From Citricoccus sp. CH26A (GTDB lineage: Bacteria > Actinomycetota > Actinomycetes > Actinomycetales > Micrococcaceae): a stretch of 64,000 nt of DNA. The notes under the pieces were generated by a model, which searched no databases, was not told the origin of the DNA, and saw only the letters and a list, made by a program, of their open reading frames with translations. Below, piece after piece: positions 29,285 through 37,519 of the stretch. Made by a program: the position numbers and the translations under genes. The stretch is taken from NCBI RefSeq assembly GCF_000224415.1, contig NZ_AFXQ01000014.1, forward strand, positions 30,083 to 94,082. Direction: 5' to 3'. Positions within the stretch are counted from its first letter, which is position 1, and the number at the start of each line of letters is the position of its first letter.

Positions 29285-30217
29285 ATGCCTATTCACCCGC
29301 AGATCGCCGAAATCCTTGGGCACATCCCGCCGTCCGACGGAACACGTCCGGATCCCGCAGCCAAGCGTGCGGCCGATCTGGAGTTCGTGACCCCTGAGGG
29401 GGAACGGTTGCCGCTGCACCAGGTCACGGACGCCACGGCGGCCACCCCGGCCGGGGACGTGCCAGTGCGGATCTACACCCCGGTCCAGGCCCGGTCCTAC
29501 GGGGTCATCGTGTTCTTCCACGGCGGAGCGTTCTTCTCGGGAGACCTCGAGACGCACGACCACGTGGCCCGCCACCTGGCGAAGGAAACGGGCCACCAGG
29601 TCATCGCGGTCGACTATCGGCGGGCCCCCGAGTCCGCGTACCCCGCCGGCCTGCAGGACTGCTATGGCGTGGTCCGCTGGGTGGTGGAGAACGGCGAATC
29701 CCTCCAATGGGACGGGAAGCTGTTGGCGGTCGCGGGCGACAGCTCGGGCGGGAACTTCGTCGCAGCCGTCACCGCGCTGGCCCACGATGAGGGCTTCGAG
29801 AGCATCTCACACCAGGTGCTGTTCTATCCCTCGCTGGATCTCGACTTCAACCTCGAGCGGTACGCGTCCCTGCAGGAGAATGCGCACGGGTACGGGCTCG
29901 AGACCGTCGCCCTGCAGCCCTGGAACTCCTTCTACCTGGAATCCGGTGCCGACCCGGCCGACCCCCTGGTCTCCCCCGCCAAGAGGGCAGATCTGGCGGG
30001 TCTACCCCCGGCTCTGATCATCACAGCCGAGTACGATCCCCTGCGGGACGAGGGCGAGCTCTACGGCCGGCGCCTTCAGGAGGCGGGCGTCAACGCCACG
30101 GTCAGCCGCTACGCCGGGGCCAACCACGGCTTCGTCCAGAACTTCTCCTGGATCCCGGAGTACTACCGGGCCTTCCGGGAAACGGGTGACTTCCTCAACG
30201 GGAGTGCTCGGAGATGA
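29285..30217 (+). CDS. Alpha/beta hydrolase, hormone-sensitive-lipase (family IV) esterase
   Basis: A 310-residue cytosolic esterase. The oxyanion-hole motif is FFHGGAFFSG near residue 80; the nucleophile elbow is GDSSGGN (Ser about 157). The triad Asp is in EYDPLRDE (about 252) and the His in GANHGFVQ (about 281), so the triad is complete. Family IV enzymes cleave short-chain carboxyl esters. AGAAGGGTCC before the ATG fixes the start. Its last codons overlap the start of the MBL-fold gene (ATGA), showing translational coupling inside the island operon. Confidence 0.9.
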   Translation: MPIHPQIAEILGHIPPSDGTRPDPAAKRAADLEFVTPEGERLPLHQVTDATAATPAGDVPVRIYTPVQARSYGVIVFFHGGAFFSGDLETHDHVARHLAKETGHQVIAVDYRRAPESAYPAGLQDCYGVVRWVVENGESLQWDGKLLAVAGDSSGGNFVAAVTALAHDEGFESISHQVLFYPSLDLDFNLERYASLQENAHGYGLETVALQPWNSFYLESGADPADPLVSPAKRADLAGLPPALIITAEYDPLRDEGELYGRRLQEAGVNATVSRYAGANHGFVQNFSWIPEYYRAFRETGDFLNGSARR

Positions 30218-31179
30218 CGCAGCAGGTCGCCGTCCATCCGCTGGTCTCGCCCTGGGGGCGCTTCGGTCTCTACAGCTTCTTCATCGATGCCCCGGAGCCG
30301 GCCATCGTCGACACCGGAATCGCCTCATCGCCCGCCCAGGGCATGGCGCCGGCGCTGGAGGCGCTCGGGCGCCGGATCGAGGACGTGCGGTGGATCCTGC
30401 TGACCCACGGGCACATCGATCACATCGGCGGCGCCCATGCCCTGTGGGAGCTCACCGGCCGACGCGCGCAGGTGGTCATCCACGAGGCGGATGCACCGAT
30501 GCTGCGTTCCCGGCGGGCCCACGTGCAGGAGTACCTCGTCGGCCGCGGACGGTACCTGCACGACCCCGAGGGTGCAGCGAAGGTGGCCGCGGCCGGGAAC
30601 GCGGTCATCTCCGGCGAGATGGAACCCACGCTGTTGGTGCGCGGAGGCGAAACCCTGTCCCTGGGGGGCGAGGTCACGGTGTCCGTTCACTCGATACCGG
30701 GCCACACCCCCGGGTCGGTCGCCTATGTCCTCAACGACCAGAACGACGCGTTCGTCGGTGACGCCGTGCAGGTCCACGGTGCGGCCAACGGTTTCCCCGG
30801 ATACGTCGACCCTGCCGCCTACCGCGCGAGCCTGCAGTTCCTGCGCGACCACATCCGGCCTCGCCACCTCTACCTGGGCCATCCATACCGCCGCACCGAC
30901 GGCACGCCGCACGGCGTCGAACTGGACGCGGAACAGGCTCAACAGGCCCTGCAGGAGAGCCTGGAGGTCCAGGCCCGCATCGGCGACACCGCCTACCGCT
31001 GCCTGGAGGCCGGACTGCGGGACACCGAATCCCCCTACTCACCCTTCGCTCCGGTGGCACACGAACTCGGCTACACCGGTGACCCCACACTGGAACCCTC
31101 CCCGTTCTTCACCACGCTTCACGGCCACCGCACCCAGTTCACCCGGACGTCCTCAGTACAAGGAGTTACCCACCCATGA
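30214..31179 (+). CDS. MBL-fold metallohydrolase (lactonase-like)
   Basis: A 321-residue metallo-beta-lactamase fold hydrolase. The metal motif is LLTHGHIDHIGG (HxHxDH complete, near residue 68), with HTPGS (near 164), the bridging Asp in FVGDAV and the last His in LGHPYR. It is therefore expected to bind two metals. The C-terminal 90 residues form an extra helical cap ending in GHRTQFTR. Possible roles are hydrolysis of a lactone or thioester. It overlaps both neighbours by ATGA and so is made together with the esterase and the CocE-like protein. Confidence 0.87.
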   Translation: MTQQVAVHPLVSPWGRFGLYSFFIDAPEPAIVDTGIASSPAQGMAPALEALGRRIEDVRWILLTHGHIDHIGGAHALWELTGRRAQVVIHEADAPMLRSRRAHVQEYLVGRGRYLHDPEGAAKVAAAGNAVISGEMEPTLLVRGGETLSLGGEVTVSVHSIPGHTPGSVAYVLNDQNDAFVGDAVQVHGAANGFPGYVDPAAYRASLQFLRDHIRPRHLYLGHPYRRTDGTPHGVELDAEQAQQALQESLEVQARIGDTAYRCLEAGLRDTESPYSPFAPVAHELGYTGDPTLEPSPFFTTLHGHRTQFTRTSSVQGVTHP

Positions 31180-32915
31180 CCCAATACACCACGTGGCAGG
31201 CCGGCACGGAGACCATCCGGATCGGCAAGGACCTCCGGGTGCCGATGCGTGACGGGGTTCAGCTCGTCGCCGACACCTACCAGGGCGTCGAGGACAAGCC
31301 GCGCCCGGCCCTCGTGGCGCTGAGCCCCTACGGCAAGGAACTCCAGGCCCTGGCCCTGACCACTCCCCCGCAGCAGCGTCCCTCCGTGCTCTGGGACGGC
31401 TGCATCGAGGCTGGCGACATCGCCCGCATCGTTGCAGAGGACTACGTCCACGTCATCGGCGACCTGCGCGGCTCCGGCGGCTCCGGGGGTGAGCACATCG
31501 GCAACTACAACGCCGGCGGCGTGCCGCTCGGCGAGGACGCCTACGACTTCATCGAGTGGGTGGCCGAGCAGCCCTGGTGCGACGGCAACGTGGGCATGGT
31601 GGGCATCTCCTACTTCGGGTCCATGCAGGTCCTGGCCGCGGCCGAGCGCCCGCCGCACCTGAAGGCCATCTTCGTCTCCGGTGGCCACTACGACTTCTAC
31701 GAGACCACCTACCACGGCGGCATCATGTGGTTCATGCCGCGCGCCGCCCGCGAGGGCCGCGGTGGCGACTCCGGCTGGGCCTTCACCGACCAGACCACGT
31801 CCCGCATGCTCGAGCAGTACTCCCCCGAGGAGCTCAAGAAGCTCGTGGACCAGCGCCTGGCGGACCCTGACGTCGCCGCCTGGCCAAACCTGGTGCACCT
31901 GCTGAACTACCCCAAGCACCACGAGGCCTGGTTCGACATCGTGATGAACGAGCTGGACGGCCAATGGTACGAGGAGCGCAACCCGATCACCCTGGCGCCA
32001 AACATCGACATCCCGGTCTACCTTCAGTTGGACCAGGGCCGCGGCTGGACCCTGGACGGCACCATCGAGCTCTTCCACGCACTGAAGGGCCCGAAGAAGC
32101 TGGACATCGGCTCCTACCCCCCGATGCAGTCCCGTCCGTGGGTCGAGGAACACGACAAGATGTTCCGCTGGTACGACTACTGGATCAAGGGCATCGACAA
32201 CGGCGTCATGGACGAGCCGGCCGTGTCCGTGTTCGTGGAGGGCTCCCGCGAGGTCCTCACCGCCGAGGCGTGGCCGCCGAAGGAGATCGAGTACTCCTCG
32301 CTCTACCTCAAGCCCCGCCGGAAGCTGACCGCCGAGCCCGAACTGCTCGGCCCCGAGTACGCGCACCCGGACGGCTGGTACCAGCCCCCGATGACCGTGA
32401 CCGACGACGTGGCGATGATCCGCTACTCCACCCCCGCGTTCGAGGAGACCACGGAGATGATCGGTACCGGCGCCGCCCACCTCTTCGCCGAGATCGACCA
32501 GCCGGACACCAACTTCGTCCTGCGCCTGTGGGACGTGGCCCCGAACGGCAAGCGCCAGCTGCTCACGACCGGTTACCTCAAGGCTTCACACCGCGAACTC
32601 GACGCGGAGCGCACTACCGAGGGCAGCCCCGTGCACCCGCACACCCGTGCGGTGCCGGTGGAGCCGGGCACCATCGAGGAGTACGTGATCCGGCTGTACC
32701 CATTCGCCGCCACCTTCATGGTGGGCCACAAGCTGACGGTGGAGCTGTCCACCAACGAGCCCATGGTCGACGACGCGAATTCGCTGCTGCCCCCGGACGC
32801 CTTCCACCTGCCGGTGGGCCGCCCGGTGACGACCAAGATCTACCGCGACGCCCTGCACCCGTCCCGGTTGGTCCTGCCCTTCACCCGAAAAACGGCGAAC
32901 GGCCACGCGGACTAA
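31176..32915 (+). CDS. CocE/NonD-family acylhydrolase with altered triad surroundings
   Basis: A 579-residue protein of the X-Pro dipeptidyl-peptidase S15/CocE group: N-terminal alpha/beta-hydrolase part, helical cap, and a C-terminal jelly-roll domain from about residue 330 (YLKPRRKLTAE...). The nucleophile motif GISYFGSM (Ser about 145) and the preceding DLRGSGGSGGE are normal. In family members the catalytic Asp follows GWYD and the His lies in GPW-x-H; here the matching regions read LDQGRGWTLDG and IGSYPPMQSRPW, so both residues look displaced or missing. Either other residues take over or the activity has changed. Last gene of the plus operon, ending at a strong terminator. Confidence 0.85.
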   Translation: MTQYTTWQAGTETIRIGKDLRVPMRDGVQLVADTYQGVEDKPRPALVALSPYGKELQALALTTPPQQRPSVLWDGCIEAGDIARIVAEDYVHVIGDLRGSGGSGGEHIGNYNAGGVPLGEDAYDFIEWVAEQPWCDGNVGMVGISYFGSMQVLAAAERPPHLKAIFVSGGHYDFYETTYHGGIMWFMPRAAREGRGGDSGWAFTDQTTSRMLEQYSPEELKKLVDQRLADPDVAAWPNLVHLLNYPKHHEAWFDIVMNELDGQWYEERNPITLAPNIDIPVYLQLDQGRGWTLDGTIELFHALKGPKKLDIGSYPPMQSRPWVEEHDKMFRWYDYWIKGIDNGVMDEPAVSVFVEGSREVLTAEAWPPKEIEYSSLYLKPRRKLTAEPELLGPEYAHPDGWYQPPMTVTDDVAMIRYSTPAFEETTEMIGTGAAHLFAEIDQPDTNFVLRLWDVAPNGKRQLLTTGYLKASHRELDAERTTEGSPVHPHTRAVPVEPGTIEEYVIRLYPFAATFMVGHKLTVELSTNEPMVDDANSLLPPDAFHLPVGRPVTTKIYRDALHPSRLVLPFTRKTANGHAD

Positions 32916-32978
32916 CCACATCGGCCACGAAACCCAGGGACGAGGAACTGAAGCGCCCTGGGTTTCGTTCCGTGGTTA
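32913..32978. terminator. Nested bidirectional terminator at the island operon end
   Basis: A perfect 13-bp stem (ACGAAACCCAGGG at 32927-32939 and CCCTGGGTTTCGT at 32956-32968) is flanked by an outer pair TAACCAC/GTGGTTA (32913-32919/32972-32978). The outer arms contain the stop codons of the CocE-like gene and of the convergent transposase remnant. Confidence 0.8.
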
Positions 32979-33328
32979 GACCACCGCGGGCGCGGGCGTC
33001 AGGTGTTGAGTGTATGAGGCTTCGACTTCTGCCGGGGTTCGGTAGTCGAGGTTCTCGTGCAGCCGGTGGGTGTTCCACCACTGCACCCAGTCCATCGTGG
33101 CCATCTCCACGGCCGTGACCGAGGGCCAGACCCGGCGAGTGTGGATGATCTCGGCCTTGTAGAGGCCGTTCACGGCTTCGGCGAGGGCGTTGTCGCACGA
33201 ATCGCCGAAGGTGCCCACCGACGCGGTGACACCGAAGGCGGCCAGCGTGTCGGTGTAGGCCAGGCTGACGTATTGCACGCCTCAATCCGAGTGATGGACC
33301 AGCCGCCCGTCGAGAAGCTCTGCCAGGC
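32976..33328 (-). pseudogene. IS3-family transposase remnant (C-terminal part, nonsense mutation)
   Basis: Minus-strand reading gives LVHHSD, a TGA stop, GVQYVSLAYTDTLAAFGV and GDSCDNALAEAVNGLYKAEI, then NTHRLHENLDYRTPAEVE. This is the end of an IS3-type DDE integrase: HSD-[R]-G-x-Q-Y, the D-N-A-L-A-E catalytic Glu region and the terminal YRTPAEVE. The Arg codon of HSDRG is now TGA. The N-terminal two thirds are missing, and at about 33325 the sequence passes directly into another broken gene. Confidence 0.75.
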
Positions 33329-33451
33329 CGTGGCCTCCGGCACGTCCAGATTGACAATCAACGGTGTCAACGAGAAGCCATCGATCGTGTCGAAGAATCC
33401 CAGTGCCCGGTCATAACCCGACGACCCGCGCTCATACACCTCCGGCCGCAT
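33326..33451 (-). pseudogene. 5' fragment of a TMEM175/DUF1211-like membrane protein
   Basis: From an ATG at 33449-33451 the frame reads MRPEVYERGSSGYDRALGFF then DTIDGFSLTPLIVNLDVPEA and TAWQS. The R-x-L-x-F-F/S-D-x-I-x-x-F-S-x-T-L-L core is the first helix pattern of TMEM175/DUF1211 potassium-channel-like proteins. After about 42 residues the similarity stops at the IS3 remnant, so insertion and deletion probably destroyed the gene. Confidence 0.5.
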
Positions 33452-33815
33452 GGGCCGAGGGTAACCGAGCCGGGCACGTCTCGATGAGGGTTGCCAGCGC
33501 AGGCGAGAGACGTCCCACGCGTTGAGCTTCGCGCCGTCGGGGCACCGCGGAATGCGTGTCGACTTCTCGCATGGGTATCGGTCGGCTTGGGGCTGATTGG
33601 CAGCCTACTGGAAGTACACCCTGCAGCGGGCCGTCCAGGGGTTCGGGACGGACGGTGGCGCCGACCTGGCGACCATGCTCACCCTCTTCTCGGCTGACCC
33701 AGGGGCGCACGGTCCCACATGCGCCGTCGAACTGCTTCGGGGTCAGCTAGTGAACCTTGCCAACAGAGGTGGCCACCGTCGTCTGGCCGTACTCGAGGAG
33801 GTTGTCAGATCTTCT
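33452..33815. other. Gene-free stretch
   Basis: I find no frame with protein-like composition, no RNA gene and no strong hairpin. It separates the island from the glutarate-type operon and is probably eroded DNA. Confidence 0.5.
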
Positions 33816-34697
33816 TCAGGAGCTTTGAGCGTAGTCGTAGAATCCAGCTCCGCTCTTTCGTCCCTGCCGTCCTTGGGCGAGCAATGCGGTAACGGTGGGA
33901 TGGGGTTTGTCGGAGTCGTCCTGGGTGTCGGCATAGGTGGCCTCGGCGATGAAGTTGATGACGTCCAGACCAATCATGTCCATGAGTTCGAACGGACCCA
34001 TGGGATGGCCCAGTGCGGTTCGAGCCGTAGTGTCGATATCTTCCACGGTGGCAATCCCTGCCGCTGCAAGGTCCAGGGCTTCTCGCTGGACGGCGCCCAT
34101 GAGGCGGTTGGCGATGAAACCGGGGATCTCCCGGGAGAGGAGCACGGGCAGTTTGCCCAGACGCCGGGTGAACTCCAGGACCGTGCCCACGGTGTCCTCG
34201 GAGGTGCGGTCGTGACGGACGACTTCCACGCACTTCATCACCAGGGCGGGATTGAAGAAGTGCATGTTGCATACCTTCTCAGGACGTCCGGTGACGTCGG
34301 CGACCTTGGAGGAGCCCAGGGTGGAGGAATTGGTCGTCAGGATCGCGTGGTCCGGTGCGCACCGGCCGAGGGTCCTGAAGATCTCCGTCTTGACCGGCAA
34401 CCGTTCGGTGGCGGCTTCAATGACGAAATCCGCAGTGACCGCGGCGTGTTCCACATCCGTGCTCCACGTCAACCGCTCCAGTGCATCCTGGGCGTCGCCT
34501 TGTTGAAGCTTGCCCTTGACCACCCGCTCCTTGGTCCAGGACACCAGGTCAGTGCGGGCGGTGCTGAGCATGTCCGCGGAGATGTCCTGGACTGTGGTGC
34601 GGTATCCGGCCAGGGCTGCGGTCATGGCGATCTGCCGGCCCATGGCCCCGGCGCCCACGACGAGGACGTTCTCGATCATCTCGATGGATGTGCTCAT
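33816..34697 (-). CDS. 3-hydroxyacyl-CoA (3-hydroxybutyryl-CoA) dehydrogenase
   Basis: A 293-residue NAD-dependent enzyme. The Rossmann loop VLVVGAGAMGRQIAMTAAL is at the N-terminus, the conserved TNSSTL with NMHFFNPALVM follows, and the C-terminal helical domain has GFIANRLMGAVQREAL and LGHPMGPFELMDMIGLD. Length and motifs match short single-domain 3-hydroxybutyryl-CoA dehydrogenases. It oxidises (S)-3-hydroxyacyl-CoA to 3-oxoacyl-CoA. The ATG overlaps the stop of the upstream aldehyde dehydrogenase gene, so it is translationally coupled. In this operon it would act after glutaryl-CoA has been turned into crotonyl-CoA and hydrated; the hydratase is not in the window. Confidence 0.9.
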   Translation of the reverse strand: MSTSIEMIENVLVVGAGAMGRQIAMTAALAGYRTTVQDISADMLSTARTDLVSWTKERVVKGKLQQGDAQDALERLTWSTDVEHAAVTADFVIEAATERLPVKTEIFRTLGRCAPDHAILTTNSSTLGSSKVADVTGRPEKVCNMHFFNPALVMKCVEVVRHDRTSEDTVGTVLEFTRRLGKLPVLLSREIPGFIANRLMGAVQREALDLAAAGIATVEDIDTTARTALGHPMGPFELMDMIGLDVINFIAEATYADTQDDSDKPHPTVTALLAQGRQGRKSGAGFYDYAQSS

Positions 34698-36181
34698 GCC
34701 GGGCTGCCTCCGCGTAGGTAGACGGTGGTGGTGTGGGTGAAGAACTCCTGGGCGGCGCCGCCCTGCTCTTTGGGTCCGTATCCGGATTTCTTGGCTCCGC
34801 CGAAGGGAACGTGCGGGTCGGCGCCGGCGGATTCGGAGTTCACGTGCAGGATGCCCACGTCGATCTCGTCCACCGCGTCCAGCACCCGGGTGACATCCTG
34901 GGTGAACACGGCTGCGGAGAGACCGAAATCGCTGTCGTTGGCCAGGGCGAAGGCATCCTGGGGACCGGAGGCACGGGCGACGGTGAGGATCGGACCGAAG
35001 AACTCGTCCCGCCAGGCCGTGTTCGTCGCAGCCGCGTTCCGGTCGGCGGGAAGCTGAAGGACCGTGGGCGGGACGAAGCATCCGGGGGCGGAGCCGTTGG
35101 AAGGGCCAGCACCCTGGTGCAGCAGGGTGGCGCCCTCTCCTAGCGCGGTGTGGACCCCCTGGCGGACGTCGTCCGCAGCGGACTCACTGACCAACGGGCC
35201 CATGTGCACCCGGGTGTCAGTGGGATCCCCCACGGTCCAGCCGTCGATGCGTGCCCGGAGCCGGTCGATGAACTCCCCGGCTACGGCGTCCTCCACGATC
35301 AGCCGCGAGGTCGCGGTGCACTTCTGGCCGGTGGAGCGGAACGCACCCAGCATGACCTGCTCGGAGGCCAGGTCGAGGTCGGCATCGGCGAGGACGATCG
35401 AGGCGTTCTTTCCGCCCATCTCGGCCTGCATCGGTACCCCACGTGCGGCGGCGGCCGCGGCCAGCTGTCGGCCGACCCCGGTGGACCCGGTGAAGGTCAA
35501 CCCGTCCAGCCGCGGGTGCTCGACGATTGCGGTGCCCAGGGAGCCGCGCCCGATGACCAGGTTCAACACGCCCCGGGGCAGCCCTGCCTCCTGCAAGGAC
35601 TCCGCCAGGCGGACGGCGAGCAACGGCACGGTGCTGGCCGGCTTCCAGACCACGGTGTTGCCGTAGACCAGGGCCGGGGCGATCTTCCACGCCGGGATGG
35701 CGATGGGGAAGTTGAACGGTGTGACGACGCCGACCACGCCGAGTGGCTTGCGTGTCACCAGGATTCGTTCACCCCGGCGTGGGGAGGAGAAGACCTCACC
35801 TGCCACCCGGTCCCCCGCACCGCCGTAGTAGCGCATGATCTGCGCGGCGCGCAGGACCTCACCGGTGGCCTCGGCCAGGGTCTTGCCCTCCTCGCGCGCC
35901 AGCTCCAGGCCCAGCTCGTCTGCGGAACGCTCCAGGACTTGGGCGGCGCGGAGCAGGACGGCCCCGCGTTCGTGCATCGGGGTCCGAGCCCAGTCCCGGG
36001 TGGCGGTGGACGCGGCGGCCATGGCCCGGTCCACGTCCTCGACCGTGGCCTGCAGGCCGTGGGCGACCTGCTCCTCGGGACGCGTGGGGTTCTCGGAGAC
36101 GAGCGGTGCACTCGTGCCTTCCTGCCAGGCGCCGTCGATCAGGTGCCGCAGCGGGACGGCGGGGGGTGCTTCGGGGTTCAT
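34694..36181 (-). CDS. NAD(P)-dependent aldehyde dehydrogenase (candidate glutarate-semialdehyde dehydrogenase)
   Basis: A 495-residue ALDH. Key stretches are VTPFNFPIAIPAWKIAPALVYGN, the cofactor loop FTGSTGVGRQLA, the general base in MQAEMGGKNASIV and the catalytic Cys in STGQKCTATSRL, ending in VPFGGAKKSGYG. The ATG at 36181 is preferred because GGGAGA lies 8 nt upstream; an earlier ATG at 36229 has no site. The operon (aminotransferase, CoA-transferase, glutaryl-CoA dehydrogenase) points to oxidation of glutarate semialdehyde to glutarate, but succinate semialdehyde or another aldehyde is possible. Confidence 0.88.
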   Translation of the reverse strand: MNPEAPPAVPLRHLIDGAWQEGTSAPLVSENPTRPEEQVAHGLQATVEDVDRAMAAASTATRDWARTPMHERGAVLLRAAQVLERSADELGLELAREEGKTLAEATGEVLRAAQIMRYYGGAGDRVAGEVFSSPRRGERILVTRKPLGVVGVVTPFNFPIAIPAWKIAPALVYGNTVVWKPASTVPLLAVRLAESLQEAGLPRGVLNLVIGRGSLGTAIVEHPRLDGLTFTGSTGVGRQLAAAAAARGVPMQAEMGGKNASIVLADADLDLASEQVMLGAFRSTGQKCTATSRLIVEDAVAGEFIDRLRARIDGWTVGDPTDTRVHMGPLVSESAADDVRQGVHTALGEGATLLHQGAGPSNGSAPGCFVPPTVLQLPADRNAAATNTAWRDEFFGPILTVARASGPQDAFALANDSDFGLSAAVFTQDVTRVLDAVDEIDVGILHVNSESAGADPHVPFGGAKKSGYGPKEQGGAAQEFFTHTTTVYLRGGSPA

Positions 36182-36232
36182 CTGGTTCGTCTCCCGTGTC
36201 ATTCGGCGAGTGTCCGCGGAGGTCGGCATCGG

Positions 36233-37435
36233 TCAGCGGAAGGCCGGGGTACCGGTGAGCTTCTGGCCCAGGATCAGGGTGTGGACCTCGTCGGTTCCCT
36301 CGTAGGTCCGCACGGATTCCAGGTTGTTGGCGTGGCGCAGCGGCGAGTACTCCAGGGTGATCCCGTTGCCGCCCAGGATGGTGCGGGCCTCGCGGGCGAT
36401 CTCAATGGCCTCACGGCAGTTGTTGAGCTTGCCCACGGAGATCTCGTGCAGCTTCAGCGTGCCGGCGTCCTTGCGGCGGCCGATGTGCAGGGCCAGCAGG
36501 AATCCCTTGTTGATCTCCAGGGCCATGTCCACCAGCTTCTGCTGGGTGAGCTGGTAACCGGCCAGCGGCTTGTCGAACTGCAGGCGCTGCTGGGAGTAGG
36601 CCAGGGCCACCTCGAAGGCGTCCCGGGCAGCGCCCATGGCGCCCCAGATGATGCCGTAGCGGGCCTCGTTCAGGCAGCTGAAGGGTCCCTTGAGCCCCAC
36701 GACACCGGGCAGCACGGCGTCGGCGGGCAAGCGCACGTCGGTCAGCTCGATCTCACACTGGATCGAGGCGCGCATCGAGAGCTTGGGCTCGATCGGGGTG
36801 GCCGAGTAGCCCGGCGTCGAGGTGGGGACCACGAACCCGCGGATCCCCTCGTCGGTCTGGACCCAGATGACCGCGACCTGCGCCACGTTGGCCAGGCCGA
36901 TCCACCGTTTGGTGCCGTTGAGCACCCAGTCCTCACCGTCGCGGCGGGCGAAGGTCTTCATCGCGGAGGGGTCCGAACCGGCCGTGGGCTCGGTGAGCCC
37001 GAAGCAGCCGATGGCCTCGCCGGCGGCCATGGCGGGCAGCCACTGCTGCTTCTGCTCTTCCGAACCGTGCTTGTAGATCGCGGACATCGCCAGCGATCCC
37101 TGGACCGAGACGAAGGTGCGCAGTCCGGAGTCCCCGGCCTCCAGCTCCGCCCCGGCCAGTCCGTACTCCACCGCCGAGGAGCCCGGGCAGCCGTAACCGG
37201 ACAGGTGCATGCCCAGCAGGCCCAGCTTGGCCATCTCCGGGACGATCTCCAGGGGGAACACGGCGTCGGCGTACCAGGAGGCGATGTTCGGCTTGACCTC
37301 GGCGTCCACGAAGGCGCGGACGCGGTCCCGCGTGGCGATCTCCTCGGCCGTCAGCAGCGAGTCGAAATCGATGAGGTCGGCGGGGTCCAGGGTGATGTCC
37401 GCGGCCTGGTCCGGGCCCGTGGCGAGGGTGGTCAT
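36233..37435 (-). CDS. gcdH: Glutaryl-CoA dehydrogenase-like acyl-CoA dehydrogenase
   Basis: A 400-residue flavoenzyme. FAD/substrate motifs include CFGLTEPTAGSDPSAMKTFA and WIGLANVAQVAVIW. The catalytic Glu is in VRTYEGTDEVHTLILG (Glu379), and LGGNGITLEYSPLRHANNLE is the segment I associate with glutaryl-CoA dehydrogenases. These enzymes dehydrogenate and decarboxylate glutaryl-CoA to crotonyl-CoA using an electron-transfer flavoprotein. RBS AAGGACG supports the ATG at 37435. It sits between the aldehyde dehydrogenase and aminotransferase genes in one minus-strand unit, and the CaiB-type CoA-transferase nearby would make its substrate. Confidence 0.87.
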   Translation of the reverse strand: MTTLATGPDQAADITLDPADLIDFDSLLTAEEIATRDRVRAFVDAEVKPNIASWYADAVFPLEIVPEMAKLGLLGMHLSGYGCPGSSAVEYGLAGAELEAGDSGLRTFVSVQGSLAMSAIYKHGSEEQKQQWLPAMAAGEAIGCFGLTEPTAGSDPSAMKTFARRDGEDWVLNGTKRWIGLANVAQVAVIWVQTDEGIRGFVVPTSTPGYSATPIEPKLSMRASIQCEIELTDVRLPADAVLPGVVGLKGPFSCLNEARYGIIWGAMGAARDAFEVALAYSQQRLQFDKPLAGYQLTQQKLVDMALEINKGFLLALHIGRRKDAGTLKLHEISVGKLNNCREAIEIAREARTILGGNGITLEYSPLRHANNLESVRTYEGTDEVHTLILGQKLTGTPAFR

Positions 37436-37519
37436 GATCGTCCTTGTCTGGCGCTTAGCGGTGGGGGGTGGAAGTGGTGGGTGGGGGTGGGCGCCGGTGT
37501 CGGCGGCCACCCCCGTGGT

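Noticed and set aside
33597..34721. Plus-strand frame over the hydroxyacyl-CoA dehydrogenase gene
   Set aside because: Antisense shadow; the minus strand encodes a full Rossmann enzyme.
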